This document shows, one piece after another, positions 1 through 9,772 of a DNA stretch of 64,000 bases; position 1 is the first letter of the stretch, and each line of letters starts with the position of its first letter. The translations under genes and the position numbers were made by a program. The notes beneath the pieces are model-generated. The model worked only from the letters and a program-made list of their open reading frames with translations, searched no databases and was not told the DNA's origin. This DNA is from Neoconidiobolus thromboides FSU 785 (Eukaryota > Entomophthoromycota > Entomophthoromycetes > Entomophthorales > Neoconidiobolaceae), in NCBI GenBank assembly GCA_025603075.1, contig MU626289.1:1-64000 (forward strand), in the 5' to 3' direction.

Positions 1-109
1 CATATGGGGATGTATTTTTGTATTTAAGAATTTTACTAACAAATTTTCCACTCAAATAGTGCTTAAAAAATGGAAAAAATAATGAAGCCAAAAAAAACAT
101 CCCCATATG
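1..109 (+). mobile_element. MITE-like inverted-repeat element, complete copy
   Basis: Best-preserved copy of a family of about 105 bp. The ends are perfect terminal inverted repeats (CATATGGGGATGT and ACATCCCCATATG). Inside lies a second short palindrome (TTTTCC...GGAAAA) around a CTTAAA-rich centre. It has no coding capacity. 'Plus' orientation here means the end that continues TTTTTG...TTAAGAATTTTACTAAC lies on the left. The extended A/T ends suggest insertion at a TA dinucleotide, as in Tc1/mariner-type MITEs; that is inference. Confidence 0.8.
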
Positions 110-855
110 TATATTTTTTTGAACTAACATTTACTAATTCGGTTATTTAATGCATTTATTATCTTACGTCTTAATATTCTAGAAATAAATCCAATAGTTG
201 CTTGTGATATTCGTGAAGGCATTGGGGGCTTATTTGATGACAACTGCTAACTCTATTTTTAATCATAAAGTATAGATATTTTTATACAACAATTCTTACA
301 ATTGTCTTCATTAGAGTTGATAAAGAATCATGAATTTAGCCAATCATAAAACCATTTTTGTTAACTTTGCTACAATTCTCAATTTTAATTTTTATCACTG
401 TTTTTGCATACACAATTGAACCTTAATTAATGAAAATTTATAATGTTGTGGACTTAAATTCGGAGTATTTTACAATTTGACTAAGATACTTTACTTTCTC
501 CCCCCTTCTTCCTTTGTCTATTATTCAATCTAATCTTAAATTTCTTTCAACAATTAAACACTTGGAAGCCACTGGCTCCTTAAAATTTTTAATAGTTAAA
601 TGCAAATTAACGAATATAGTAATAAAAGAAAGTTAGCAGTTTAAACGAAATTGAAATATAAAATAAATAAGGTTAAAGATTTTTTGATTGATGTGATTCA
701 TAACTATTGTCGTAAGACATACAATTAAAGTTAGTATCTATTTAATTATTAAATCATAAAATGTATATATAATACATAGCTTAACTTTAAACATCAAGAT
801 TGTCAACACTACCACTTAACCTTAAATATCGAAATTATCATCATCATGTTATTTA
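110..855. other. AT-rich intergenic, no gene seen
   Basis: No open frame or RNA gene recognised. This is the 5' flank of the first cysteine-rich gene up to the point where its sequence becomes near-identical to the copy at 5.5 kb. Confidence 0.6.
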
Positions 856-872
856 TCTTTGGTAAAAAATAG

Positions 873-880
873 TATAAATA
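873..880 (+). promoter_or_regulatory. TATA box of cysteine-rich gene A
   Basis: TATAAATA lies 117 bp upstream of the ATG at 997. A likely 5'-UTR intron (GTAAAC at 934 to TTTAG ending at 986) sits between them, which would put the spliced leader at a normal length. Confidence 0.6.
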
Positions 881-996
881 GTGGATGAAAGTATCAGAAA
901 TATTTATAAACACTTATTTTATTGCTTTAGAAGGTAAACATAGTTATAAGATTTAAACTATAAAATATTAATATCTTTTCCTTTAGAATACTCAAA

Positions 997-1206
997 ATGC
1001 TTAACAATTTTAAATTATTATTAGTTCTCTTTTTCATTCTCTATGTAACTGGTTCGGATATTTGTAGAAGATGTACTTCCAAAACTGGACAATGTCTTAT
1101 TGACCAAGATTGTTTAAATGCTTGTGGATTCAATGAAAGAAGTACTAGATGGGGTCTCAATGGAGATTGTGATTGGGGTAGATGCTGCTGTGGTGCCGAT
1201 TGCTAA
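997..1206 (+). CDS. Small secreted 10-cysteine protein, copy A
   Basis: This is a 69-residue protein with a signal peptide of about 19-20 residues (hydrophobic LLLVLFFILYV core) and a mature region of about 50 residues containing ten cysteines at 23, 26, 33, 39, 43, 58, 63, 64, 65 and 69. The spacing is CX2CX6CX5CX3CX14CX4CCCX3C, enough for five disulfides. The CX3C (39-43) and a CXC within the triple cysteine (63-65) are compatible with a cysteine-stabilised alpha/beta (defensin or toxin-like) fold, but this is inference and I recognise no named family. The protein is identical to copy B at 5632 and similar to copy C at 4217; a decayed relative lies at 2457. A 5'-UTR intron (934-986) is likely. 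Possible roles are an antimicrobial peptide, an effector towards an animal or microbial host, or a surface-active small protein; the sequence does not decide. Confidence 0.85.
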   Translation: MLNNFKLLLVLFFILYVTGSDICRRCTSKTGQCLIDQDCLNACGFNERSTRWGLNGDCDWGRCCCGADC

Positions 1207-2456
1207 GCCGAGTGATATGATATACTCGTTTACTTTAATAACTTCCAGCATCTCTATAAATGTTACTAATCTGTTATCATGCTGAATTTTTAGATCAATT
1301 TTATTAAAATAAATGAATTTAGGTTTTATCATGTTATAATAATGTTAATTGTTATTATTTAATTATATATATCTACTATGATTTTTTATGTTGATACTAA
1401 TGGTGACTGTTTTAACAGCATTGCATAAACCATATTTTAAATATTATAATCTTTTTTGATAATTGTATTCTAGGACAACTTTTGACACGTGCTAGAAACA
1501 CCTATTTTGCTCTAAAGTCTAACTATAAGGGGATGTATTTTTTGTTGAGAATTTTACTAATAATTTTTTTGTTTAAATGACACTTAAAAATAGAGAAATT
1601 GATGAAACTAAAAAAATATCCCTATAAGTAATTATTTTGAAAACAAGGTTTGAAAAGATAACTGGTAAATTTATAGTTAAAACCTTGATTAATTAAATAA
1701 GAGTTATAAAAAATATTTGTTAAGGCAAAATCTTTGTGTTATTGACATAAGTAGGATTTTCTTCAACTATTATATTTGATACATAATTATTAATATGTTT
1801 TGTTTGATTATTGGTATTGTAATAAAAATAAATAAAAGACATTAAATTTAAAAAGATAGTTCTTCTATTACAATCAATTATAATAAGTATATAATTAAGA
1901 GAATAAAAGAAATTTTGTATTTACTTTTTAATAATATAATTTCTTGAATATATTTTTCTTAAACAATTTTTAGTTACTTTTTTTATCATTCGTCCAAATT
2001 ATAATTAATTAAAGGAATTATGTAGCAAAAGATACTATTAATAGATGTACTATAAATTTGTCTAAATGAATTTTAACTTATAAAATGTAATAGATAAACA
2101 ATTGTATAAGGTAACCTACCTATAGATAACAAATATCTATTCATCAATAGCCTTCTTATCATGATTATAATAAATGTAACAAAATTTGTTTTTGAGATTT
2201 TTACAACTTTAGTCTTTCAAAACTATTAATTATGACTTCGAGTTACTTTAATAACTAAATATAATTTCAGTGCTACATTGTTATATACTCATTTATGATG
2301 TTAAAGTTGTTAAACTCCATTATTTATTATTTAGTGAAGATAATATGTGTACGCTTTGGAAGTAGATGCAAACTCCAATATTTTTCTTGCTATTACAAAA
2401 AGTAAAAATCCCTATTAGAATTCATTTATACTATAATTTAATTTTTTACTTTATAA
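1207..2456. other. Intergenic with one MITE, no gene seen
   Basis: Apart from the inverted-repeat element at 1523-1628 I see nothing supportable. The 3' flank right after gene A differs from the flanks of copies B and C, which resemble each other. Confidence 0.55.
1523..1628 (+). mobile_element. MITE-like element, diverged copy
   Basis: Same family as 1-109, plus orientation: it begins ACTATAAGGGGATGTA and ends ATATCCCTATAAG, with the internal GAATTTTACTAA and GATGAAAC segments. It is more diverged than most copies, in keeping with an older insertion. Confidence 0.65.
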
Positions 2457-2673
2457 GGATTAAAACTTTTAAAGGCCTTAAATTATTCTTAGTTTTTTTT
2501 TAATTCTCTTTGTAGCTAGCTTTGATGTTTGCAGAAGATATAAGACTAAAGCTAGATGTTATTTTACTAACAATGATTGTCTAAATAAGTATAATCGCCA
2601 GTCTGGAATTCCAAAATAGAGTTATAATGGAAATTGCAGTTTAATCTTGTGTTACTATAGGATAGGCTGTTAA
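2457..2673 (+). pseudogene. Decayed copy of the 10-cysteine secreted protein
   Basis: The reading frame can be followed alongside copies A-C: a hydrophobic signal-like stretch, then a recognisable D-V-C-R-R motif, an N-D-C-L-N motif, a Y-N-G-N-C motif and a terminal G-C before a TAA. It is broken in several ways: the start ATG position reads ATT, an internal TAG replaces the conserved tryptophan codon, and at least four of the ten cysteines have become other residues. It lies in the same orientation between copies A and C, so the family was once a larger tandem array. Assignment rests on motif order and spacing seen by eye. Confidence 0.75.
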
Positions 2674-2746
2674 ACTGATAAGATGATGGATTTGTCAATT
2701 TTGACACTAATATAAATATACCAACCTATTTTACTGAATTTTCAAA

Positions 2747-2854
2747 CATATGTGTATGTATTTCTCTGTTTAATAATTTTACTGATAACCTTTCCACTCA
2801 AATAGTGCTCAAAAAAAGAAAAAAGTGACGAAACCAAAAAAACACTCTCATATG
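2747..2854 (+). mobile_element. MITE-like element, diverged copy
   Basis: Plus orientation. Ends are CATATGTGTATGTA and ACACTCTCATATG; the internal TTTACTGATAACCTTTCCACTCAAATAGTGCT stretch is shared with 1-109 (short core CAAATAGTGCT). It sits just downstream of the decayed cysteine-rich gene. Confidence 0.7.
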
Positions 2855-4216
2855 TTTATTTTTGAACAAAAAGCAGAAATAGTTCATCTTTAAGTGTTTC
2901 ACCATTATTTAAATATAGTTATAAATTTGGTTTGTTTATTCTATATCATTATAGATAAGTAAATCAGAAACAATGAATGTATCAGATTTCTTAATAGGCT
3001 TTGTAATTTTAACAATATTTAAAAGATAACACTAATATTAATATATAAATTTGATTTATGCTAATGGCTTTATAAACCATATCATTTATAGTACATAGTT
3101 GAGAATTGAAATATTTATTTATAAATGATTACTTTGATCAATTGAAATTTAGTTAAGTATATTATACTATTGATATTTACCAAATGTTAATAAAGAAATA
3201 TTATTGATAGCAGTATTATATCAAATTTTATGCTGAACAAATGGTGCTTTTTATCAATTGTCCTCTTTTTTGGTATTTTTCTAGAATTTAGAGATTCAAT
3301 GAGTATGCTATCCAAGCTTGGATATATGCTAACTAACTGTTTTAAACAAGAATTAAAAATACGCCTCAAATTAGAATGATTGGGTAATAATCATAAAATT
3401 CATTCCCCCCAGCACACATTTGAACTTAAACAGTTGTATTAGTTTTATTTAAAATTTTCAGAAAATAGTAAAAAGAGTAATAACTAAAAAGCATTCACAA
3501 ATTTCGTTTATAATCATACTGTATTTATTAAGACTATAAAAAAAACAAATTTTAAGTTAATGTTCCTTTTATTAGAACCCATCATAACTGTGTAACTAAG
3601 TAAACAAATAAATGTCCTTTTAATTGTTTGTTAATATCGTGCTTGCATTTTTATTAAAACACATAAATATCAAATTTGATGATATTATTTTTTAGTCAGA
3701 AATTATTTTAATCCTTTATATTTTTTATCAAATTGTAGCTATAATTAGCTAAATTAGAATATTTCAAAATGTTTCATTAATTGATATTATGAAATTATTA
3801 AAATGGTTTAAATTAATCAAATATGTTAAATATATAAAAACCAAATAGTTAACTCATAATTCTACAGTTTACTACTATTTATTATTGCTATTATTTATTA
3901 TCATAGTTATATAATAATAGATGTCGAAATTCAATTATTAAATCATTTTATTACTTCTTTAATTTCAAAATTATTAATTATAATATAAACTGACTTCATT
4001 AGAATAGCAATAAAACTGTTATCATTATGGCTTTACGTTCAATTTCGGGTTTAAAAATGTCAACCTAATCAACTTTGTGTGAAAAGCAGTATGAACAGAG
4101 TATTAAAGTAGTGATAATAGTTATTGACAGTTGATCTTATCATTGTAGAAGATGTAATCATTTATGAAATATAAAATAATAAGTCTCAATAGTTCTTTTA
4201 TTTTAGAATATTTAAA
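2855..4216. other. AT-rich intergenic, duplicated flank of gene C
   Basis: No gene recognised. The part from about 3690 to 4100 shows scattered similarity, including GCTATAATTAGCTAAATT, to the region about 5155-5460 upstream of copy B, so B and C share an ancestral segmental duplication. Confidence 0.5.
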
Positions 4217-4432
4217 ATGTTTACCAATTTCAAGTTATTATTAGTTCTCTTTTTCGTCTTTTTTGTAACCTCTGATATCTGTAGAAGATGTAATAAAAAA
4301 GGTGCTGTAGGCAGAACTTGTGTTGCTGATCACGAATGTGGAAATGCTTGCTCTAACTTCCCTAGAAGTCCAAAATGGGGTATTAATGGAGACTGTGATT
4401 GGGGTAGCTGTTGCTGCGGTGCCGATTGTTAA
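4217..4432 (+). CDS. Small secreted 10-cysteine protein, copy C
   Basis: This 71-residue paralogue of copies A and B has a signal peptide of about 19 residues followed by ten cysteines at 22, 25, 35, 41, 45, 60, 65, 66, 67 and 71. Only the loop between the second and third cysteines (nine residues instead of six) differs in length, so the disulfide framework is preserved while surface residues have changed. The GDCDWG motif and the CCCGADC terminus are invariant. Upstream, the position matching the TATA box of A and B reads TATGAACA (about 4090-4097), so expression may differ. A 5'-UTR intron ending at TTTTAG (about 4205) is likely. The function is unknown, as for copy A. Confidence 0.85.
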   Translation: MFTNFKLLLVLFFVFFVTSDICRRCNKKGAVGRTCVADHECGNACSNFPRSPKWGINGDCDWGSCCCGADC

Positions 4433-5490
4433 ACTACATAATCCTGCGTTTTCTATTCTGATATTATTGTTTACTATTAAAAATGATACTATATTGTTTT
4501 AATACTAAGTTAGCAAATTACCCCTATTTACCGAAATAAACAATTTATCCTTATATTTAATAATCACTATCCTTATTTGATTAAGATTGAGATATGCTCT
4601 GTTTTTTATACTAATACAGGTAAAGCATAGCTACAAGTCAGAGCAGAATGACTTCGAATAGTTCCTCTGTTATTAATTGACGATAGTCAACATTATTAAT
4701 GTCACAACTTTGATTTAAGTTGTCCTTTGTAAAAGTTACTGCTTTAGATATAGAGTTGAAAATCAAAGTGCTTATATTAATATGGAATTTTAACCAATTA
4801 ATGTTCAACCTAAAAAATACTTTTTACACACAATCCTATGTAATATTGACATTTGTGAGATTTTTATAATGATTATACTCTAGAAATAGCTTGTTAACTA
4901 TTTTTTAGCTGGTGATGCTTATCGTAAAATAGTTAACCAATTTAATATTAAATAAAATCACGGTTATTGTACTCCATATGATCAGTATGTGACTAAAAAA
5001 ATTATCAATTCCTCTTTCTAATATTTGTTAGAATAATTTGTTTAATTTTGTAACAATCAATAATTGAGGTTAACTCTTGCATAATTAAATACATCACTTT
5101 AACTGAATTTTTAATTAAATTTCAAGCTAACTTATGATTATTTTTAATTAATTACCCGTGCTATAATTAGCTAAATTGGGTCATATCTTCAAATGTGTCC
5201 TACCAATTGACGTTATGAATATGTCAAAATAAAATAAAACCAAGTGCAGAAAGTAAATAAAAATATATAATGAGTTAACTATTCACAACACACAACTAGT
5301 TATTATTTTATTTTTATCATAATTAAATAATAATTGGTGTTGAAATTTGTTTTCTCGTAAAAACTTTAACATCCTATTCCTATAAAGGTTATTGATATTA
5401 CAATTGAAGTTTACTTGAGGTAAGTAAAAAAATACACTCCAACATGATACTACGGGTTACTTCCAACGTTAAAAATGTCATTATTGCTTG
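4433..5490. other. Intergenic between copies C and B
   Basis: No gene recognised. The first about 200 bp downstream of C resembles the 3' flank of B (shared CGAAATAAACAAT and a TGCTCTG/TGCTTTG...TTTTTTAT...CTAATACA block), evidence that C and B are old tandem duplicates. Confidence 0.5.
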
Positions 5491-5507
5491 TCTTTGGTAA
5501 AAAATAG

Positions 5508-5515
5508 TATAAATA
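5508..5515 (+). promoter_or_regulatory. TATA box of cysteine-rich gene B
   Basis: TATAAATA in the same position relative to the ATG as in copy A. Confidence 0.6.
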
Positions 5516-5631
5516 GTGGATGAAAGTATCAGGAATATTTATAAACACTTATTTTATTGCTTTAGAAGGTAAACATAGTTATAAGATTTAAACTATAAAA
5601 TATTAATATCTTTTCCTTTAGAATACTCAAA

Positions 5632-5841
5632 ATGCTTAACAATTTTAAATTATTATTAGTTCTCTTTTTCATTCTCTATGTAACTGGTTCGGATATTTGT
5701 AGAAGATGTACTTCCAAAACTGGACAATGTCTTATTGACCAAGATTGTTTAAATGCTTGTGGATTCAATGAAAGAAGTACTAGATGGGGTCTCAATGGAG
5801 ATTGTGATTGGGGTAGATGCTGCTGTGGTGCCGATTGCTAA
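5632..5841 (+). CDS. Small secreted 10-cysteine protein, copy B
   Basis: The coding sequence is identical to copy A at the nucleotide level, giving the same 69-residue secreted protein with ten cysteines. A silent difference would be expected even between young duplicates, so the complete identity points to very recent copying or to ongoing homogenisation. The leader, TATA box and likely 5'-UTR intron (about 5569-5621) are also shared, so the two genes should be regulated alike. Having two identical copies may increase dosage. Function is unknown. Confidence 0.85.
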   Translation: MLNNFKLLLVLFFILYVTGSDICRRCTSKTGQCLIDQDCLNACGFNERSTRWGLNGDCDWGRCCCGADC

Positions 5842-7185
5842 ACTATGTGGTATTGCATTTTTGTTTATTTTGATATTATTATAAGCGATATTATCTAATT
5901 TAATATTGTATTAATGGTTCTACTTCTTTTTATCGAAATAAACAATCTATCTTCATATTCAATATGCATTATCATTGTTTTATTATAAACACAATTATGC
6001 TTTGTTTTTTATGCTAATACAAATAAGTACTACATAAGTATACATACTAGATTTTTGAATAGTTTGACGTATATCATCATTATATTTATAATAATAACTT
6101 AAATTTTAAAAAATATTACTCATAGTAATATGAATTTAAGATAAAATTGAGAACAAAAACATTTTGTTCAATCCTATGATTACTATTTTAAAGTTGAAAA
6201 CAAAAAATATTCATTAAACATACAGGGATGTTTCTTTTGATTTCATTACTTTTCCATTTTTTTAAACACTATTGAATGAAAAGATTGTTAGTAAAATTCT
6301 CAAATAAAAATACATCCTCATATTACCAAGCCTACATTAACACCCTAAAATTCCTTTTATCAGTATAGTTGATATGAAGTTAATAAAATACATGCCTTTA
6401 TTAGAAATGTATAATAAGCGGTTAGTGTTTTTAATATAAAATGATACTCATATGTTATAATCCGCTATAAATGGTATATAATCAAAAACTATCAATACTA
6501 GTTTTTTGAATAATTAATTTTTTTTATGATGGTATTTTTAAATAATCTCCTTTTTTTGTGCAAAATAATGAAAAGGTTATTGTTTACAACAGAAAATATC
6601 TTTCATCTTTAAATAACATACTTTACATACAAAAATTTAACTGTAGCAATTCTATATATTTGCTAAAAAAAATTGCCCAAAAGGGATATCATTTTGAAAT
6701 AATCTCATACAGCTGCTGTAATTATATTGTGATTAGATTTATAATTTTTAAAACCATTTGTTTGCTTGTCTGGTTTTTTAATGCTTAGCTACTAAATGTT
6801 ACGTGATTTTAGCAAAATTTTATTTAAAATTATTCGTCGTAATAAAGTTATAGCAATTGTATATTTGGTTAAAAAATCAGAATAAAAAAATGGTGTCCTT
6901 TTTACTTATTTTAAAAACACCCCTCATCAATTCACAAAAGCTTGATATTTCAATTTGCGCCATAAAATTTACTACTTTTTTTGGCTAACTTTAAAAATAG
7001 GTTTTAAAAGTATTGGAGTAAAATATAAAAATAGTATGTCAAGGTAATAAAGCCATTAAAAATATTAAAAATACAACTAAGTAGTTTAAGGATTTAATAT
7101 TAACAAGATGGAGAGCTACTACCTATAATATATTAACTTTTTTAAATAAAACCTCTACACTAATCCCCATACGGATCAAAAAACA
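5842..7185. other. Intergenic with one MITE
   Basis: Contains the element at 6219-6324. A 76-codon open frame at 6558 has no signal peptide, domain or coding-like composition and is not annotated. Confidence 0.5.
6219..6324 (-). mobile_element. MITE-like element
   Basis: Minus orientation: left end is CATACAGGGATGTTTC followed by TTTCATTACTTTTCCATTTTT; the right end is AATACATCCTCATATT. Confidence 0.75.
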
Positions 7186-7193
7186 TATATAAA
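7186..7193 (+). promoter_or_regulatory. TATA box of Gly/Ser-rich secreted protein gene
   Basis: TATATAAA 93 bp upstream of the ATG at 7286, in the right place for a strong core promoter. Confidence 0.5.
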
Positions 7194-7285
7194 CGTTTGA
7201 AAATCTACCATTTAACTTACCACAAAGCACTAATAAAAAGCTAACTAATATAATAATAATCCTTAATTCACCTAATAAAACAATA

Positions 7286-7984
7286 ATGTACAAATTTATC
7301 CTTGCTGTTCTCTTAGCTTCTGTTTCTTCAATCCCAGTTCCAGATAATTCAATTACTACTGCTAGTGGAAGTGGTGCAATATTAGGTTCCACTAATGGTG
7401 GTCAAATAGCCGTTGGTAATTCGCTTAGTGCAACTTCAAATGGTAGTGGATCTTCTAATGTATATGGTACATCCGCTGGTCAAGGTATAGGTCCAAACAC
7501 CAGCTTTGGTTCTAGTACTAATGTCAATAGTGGAGTTATAAATTCTGGAGGAGCTGCTGGTTCAACTGGTTCAAACTCTATTAATGGTGGTACAGGAGCT
7601 AATGATTATACCACTCCTTATGTTGCTGTAGGATCTACCTTTAATGCAGGAAGTAATACAGCTAATTCTAATAGTCCTGGAATGTCTTATGGATCAAGCT
7701 CTAACTCAGGTGTAAGTTCAGGTACAGCTGGGTTTGGTGCAGGTTCTAACTTTGCATCTGGACAACTTTCTGCTTCAGGTGCTTCAGGTGTAACTGGAAA
7801 TGCAGCTAACTTTGGTGCTAGTGCTGGTGATTATTCAGGTGCTAGTTCAGGCTCTAATGTTGCTGTAGTTGCTGGTGGAGGTTTATCCGCTGGTGCTGCA
7901 AACAACTATGGTAGCTCTTCAGGACAAGCTATTATTGGTGCAGGTTCTAACTTTAATGCTGGTGACCTTTTTGCTGGTTATTAA
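7286..7984 (+). CDS. Secreted Gly/Ser/Ala/Asn-rich repetitive protein
   Basis: This 232-residue protein has a clear signal peptide (hydrophobic core FILAVLLASVSS, residues 4-15). Almost everything after residue 20 is glycine, serine, alanine, asparagine and threonine, with irregular repeats of the form G-[SA]-x-F-[NA]-[AS]-G (AGSTFNAGSN, GAGSNFASGQ, GAGSNFNAGD). Mature-region cysteines are absent and charged residues are nearly absent. No GPI signal is visible; the chain ends in FAGY. The composition resembles silk, adhesive or extracellular-matrix low-complexity proteins, so a role in spore adhesion, cell-wall coating or mucilage is a fair inference. I recognise no family. It lies in a run of secreted-protein genes. 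It is intronless. Confidence 0.8.
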   Translation: MYKFILAVLLASVSSIPVPDNSITTASGSGAILGSTNGGQIAVGNSLSATSNGSGSSNVYGTSAGQGIGPNTSFGSSTNVNSGVINSGGAAGSTGSNSINGGTGANDYTTPYVAVGSTFNAGSNTANSNSPGMSYGSSSNSGVSSGTAGFGAGSNFASGQLSASGASGVTGNAANFGASAGDYSGASSGSNVAVVAGGGLSAGAANNYGSSSGQAIIGAGSNFNAGDLFAGY

Positions 7985-8143
7985 ATAAAATACATTGTGA
8001 TATTATTTGCAATTTTTTTTTATTAAAATTGATTATTATAAAAGCTATAATTTAAAATTAAAATAAATGCTTTATTTAATGTTAGATGTTATGTTAAAAA
8101 TGCCGGTGTAAAAAATTCTAAAACGTCTTTTGAAAATCTAAAC

Positions 8144-8689
8144 TTAGAATAACAATGAACCTGCATAAGCGGCAGCAGCCACGAAAAACACTGGAGCAAC
8201 AGATTTGGCATCTGATGAGTCATCACTTGCTTTCTTTTTAGATACAGAGCTGGAAGCTTTAGATGAAGCAGCGGAAGAGGCAGCAGAGGCAGCAGAAGAA
8301 ACAGCAGAAGATGCAGATGAAGCAGCGGAAGAACTAACAGCTTTAACAGAAGAAGAAACTTTAGCGCTAGCATTCATGCCTGAAGAAACAGATGAAGAGA
8401 CAGAAGACACTATGGAAGAAGACATGGATTTATCAACTGGAGTTGGACCATCAGTTGAAGAAGCACTTGAAGACATGCTGTTCATTTGATTTGAAATACG
8501 ATTATTTTGGTTTTGATTTGGGCTAGAATTTTGGTTGACAATTTGTAAACACTCAAAAGTACAATCTCTCATATCACTTTGACTACTAGCTCCTAATTCT
8601 TTACAAACAGTCATACATTGTGAAGATGGATCTTGGGCGAATACTAAGGTGGTGAATAAAGTGCTAACAAAAACGGTAGTGAATTGCAT
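8144..8689 (-). CDS. GPI-anchored Ser/Ala-rich protein with twin CX3C domain
   Basis: This 181-residue protein has a signal peptide (about residues 1-18, ending VFAQ), a short domain with two CX3C motifs (CMTVC and CTFEC, 13 residues apart) followed by LQI, and then a long serine/alanine-rich stalk from about residue 68 to 160. It ends with a hydrophobic tail (FFVAAAAYAGSLLF) typical of a GPI attachment signal. The product is predicted to be O-glycosylated and anchored to the outer membrane leaflet or cell wall. The same CX3C-X11-13-CX3C-x-QI layout occurs in the neighbour at 9773, so the two are paralogues. The open frame on the opposite strand here only reflects the serine repeats. Intronless. 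Function is unknown. Confidence 0.85.
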   Translation of the reverse strand: MQFTTVFVSTLFTTLVFAQDPSSQCMTVCKELGASSQSDMRDCTFECLQIVNQNSSPNQNQNNRISNQMNSMSSSASSTDGPTPVDKSMSSSIVSSVSSSVSSGMNASAKVSSSVKAVSSSAASSASSAVSSAASAASSAASSKASSSVSKKKASDDSSDAKSVAPVFFVAAAAYAGSLLF

Positions 8690-8774
8690 TTTTTAATTTA
8701 TAATGTAGAAGTGTAAGTAATAATTTAGCTTATTTAATATTAATTTATAATCTAAAATGTAGGATTTAAGCTTC

Positions 8775-8782
8775 TTTTTATA
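8775..8782 (-). promoter_or_regulatory. TATA box of the 8144-8689 gene
   Basis: On the minus strand this reads TATAAAAA, 86-93 bp upstream of the ATG at 8689. Confidence 0.5.
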
Positions 8783-9772
8783 TTCCGAAAACTTTCAATT
8801 TGATTCTAATTTCGTTAAGTCTATCAGCTGTATTTTCCGTTGTTTCTTACTTTAGCTAGAAAATTATGTTACTTTAAGTTTGTTTTCACATTAAAACTTA
8901 ATTTTTATAAACATTACAGTTATTTGTTGATAATTTTCTAGTTTTTTGGAATTTTTACTGTAACCGATAAATAAACAATCCCAAATTTGGCTTGATTTGG
9001 TTAATCTTTGTTATTGGTCCAGCTGTTTTTAATTATTAGCTTTTTTGCTGTTATGTTATTTTTATCTTTACTCTATTATTGGCCATAGTAATAGAAAAAT
9101 AGACTGAACCAGATTTTTCATTTAAGTTGAGTCTGTAAAAATTGATCATAATACAGGAATGTTTTTTTGGCTTCTACTATTTGTCCACTTTTATTTAACG
9201 GAAATCTGAAAAGTAGATAACTAAATACCGAAACAAAAATTACATACCTAATACTTTTAATAAAAACACTTTAAAAATTATATGAAAATATCTATTTTGA
9301 GTATCTATTAAAGTAGTATTCCGTATTCTACGATCTGCTTAATATAAATAAGATATTCTACTTTTAAAGTATAGGTAAAATTTTTTAAAAAAAATTATTA
9401 ACAAAATTTATGAATGGTATAGAGAGCCATTTATCGTATCACATAATAGCAAAGATTGGATTCAGCGCTGGAATTTTTCATATTCCTCAACTTAACTTTA
9501 TATTCCTTTTAAAATTATAAATTTTAGACTATAGCTTTTCCGTTGCTTCTCATAATATTAAACCAATTTATAAAATAATACCCTATTGTTCTATTAAACC
9601 AGAATTAACTGCTATTATTTTTTTTACATCAAATTTAGAAAAACTAAAATAATTATTAAACATCTATATTCACTTAATAGAAATCATAAAAAATCAATAC
9701 AAATATTTAAAAATTATAAATTAATATTTATTAATGCGCTGATGATAGTATAAAAAAGAGTGTTAAATAAAT
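8783..9772. other. Intergenic; possible half MITE near 9155
   Basis: No gene recognised. About 9155-9190 reads AGGAATGTTTTTTTGGCTTC then a TTTGTCCACTTT block, which resembles one half of a minus-orientation inverted-repeat element; no right half is visible. Confidence 0.4.

Larger units (their letters stand above)
856..1206 (+). repeat. Near-identical 351-bp duplicated patch, copy A
   Basis: This segment matches 5491-5841 base for base except at one position (A at 898, G at 5533). It covers the TATA box, 5' leader and whole coding region, and stops exactly at the stop codon: the 3' flanks (after 1206 and 5841) are unrelated to each other, as are the 5' flanks before the patch. Such sharp edges suggest recent gene conversion rather than an old tandem duplication. 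Confidence 0.9.
5491..5841 (+). repeat. Near-identical 351-bp duplicated patch, copy B
   Basis: Partner of 856-1206, one mismatch. The flanks outside the patch resemble copy C's flanks, not copy A's. The simplest reading is that A-type sequence overwrote the promoter and gene of an old C-like duplicate. Confidence 0.9.

Noticed and set aside
6558-6788. 76-codon open frame on the plus strand
   Set aside because: AT-rich, no domain, signal peptide or neighbour support; looks like chance.
8205-8489. Glu/Ala-rich open frame on the plus strand
   Set aside because: Antisense image of the Ser/Ala repeats of the GPI protein on the minus strand.
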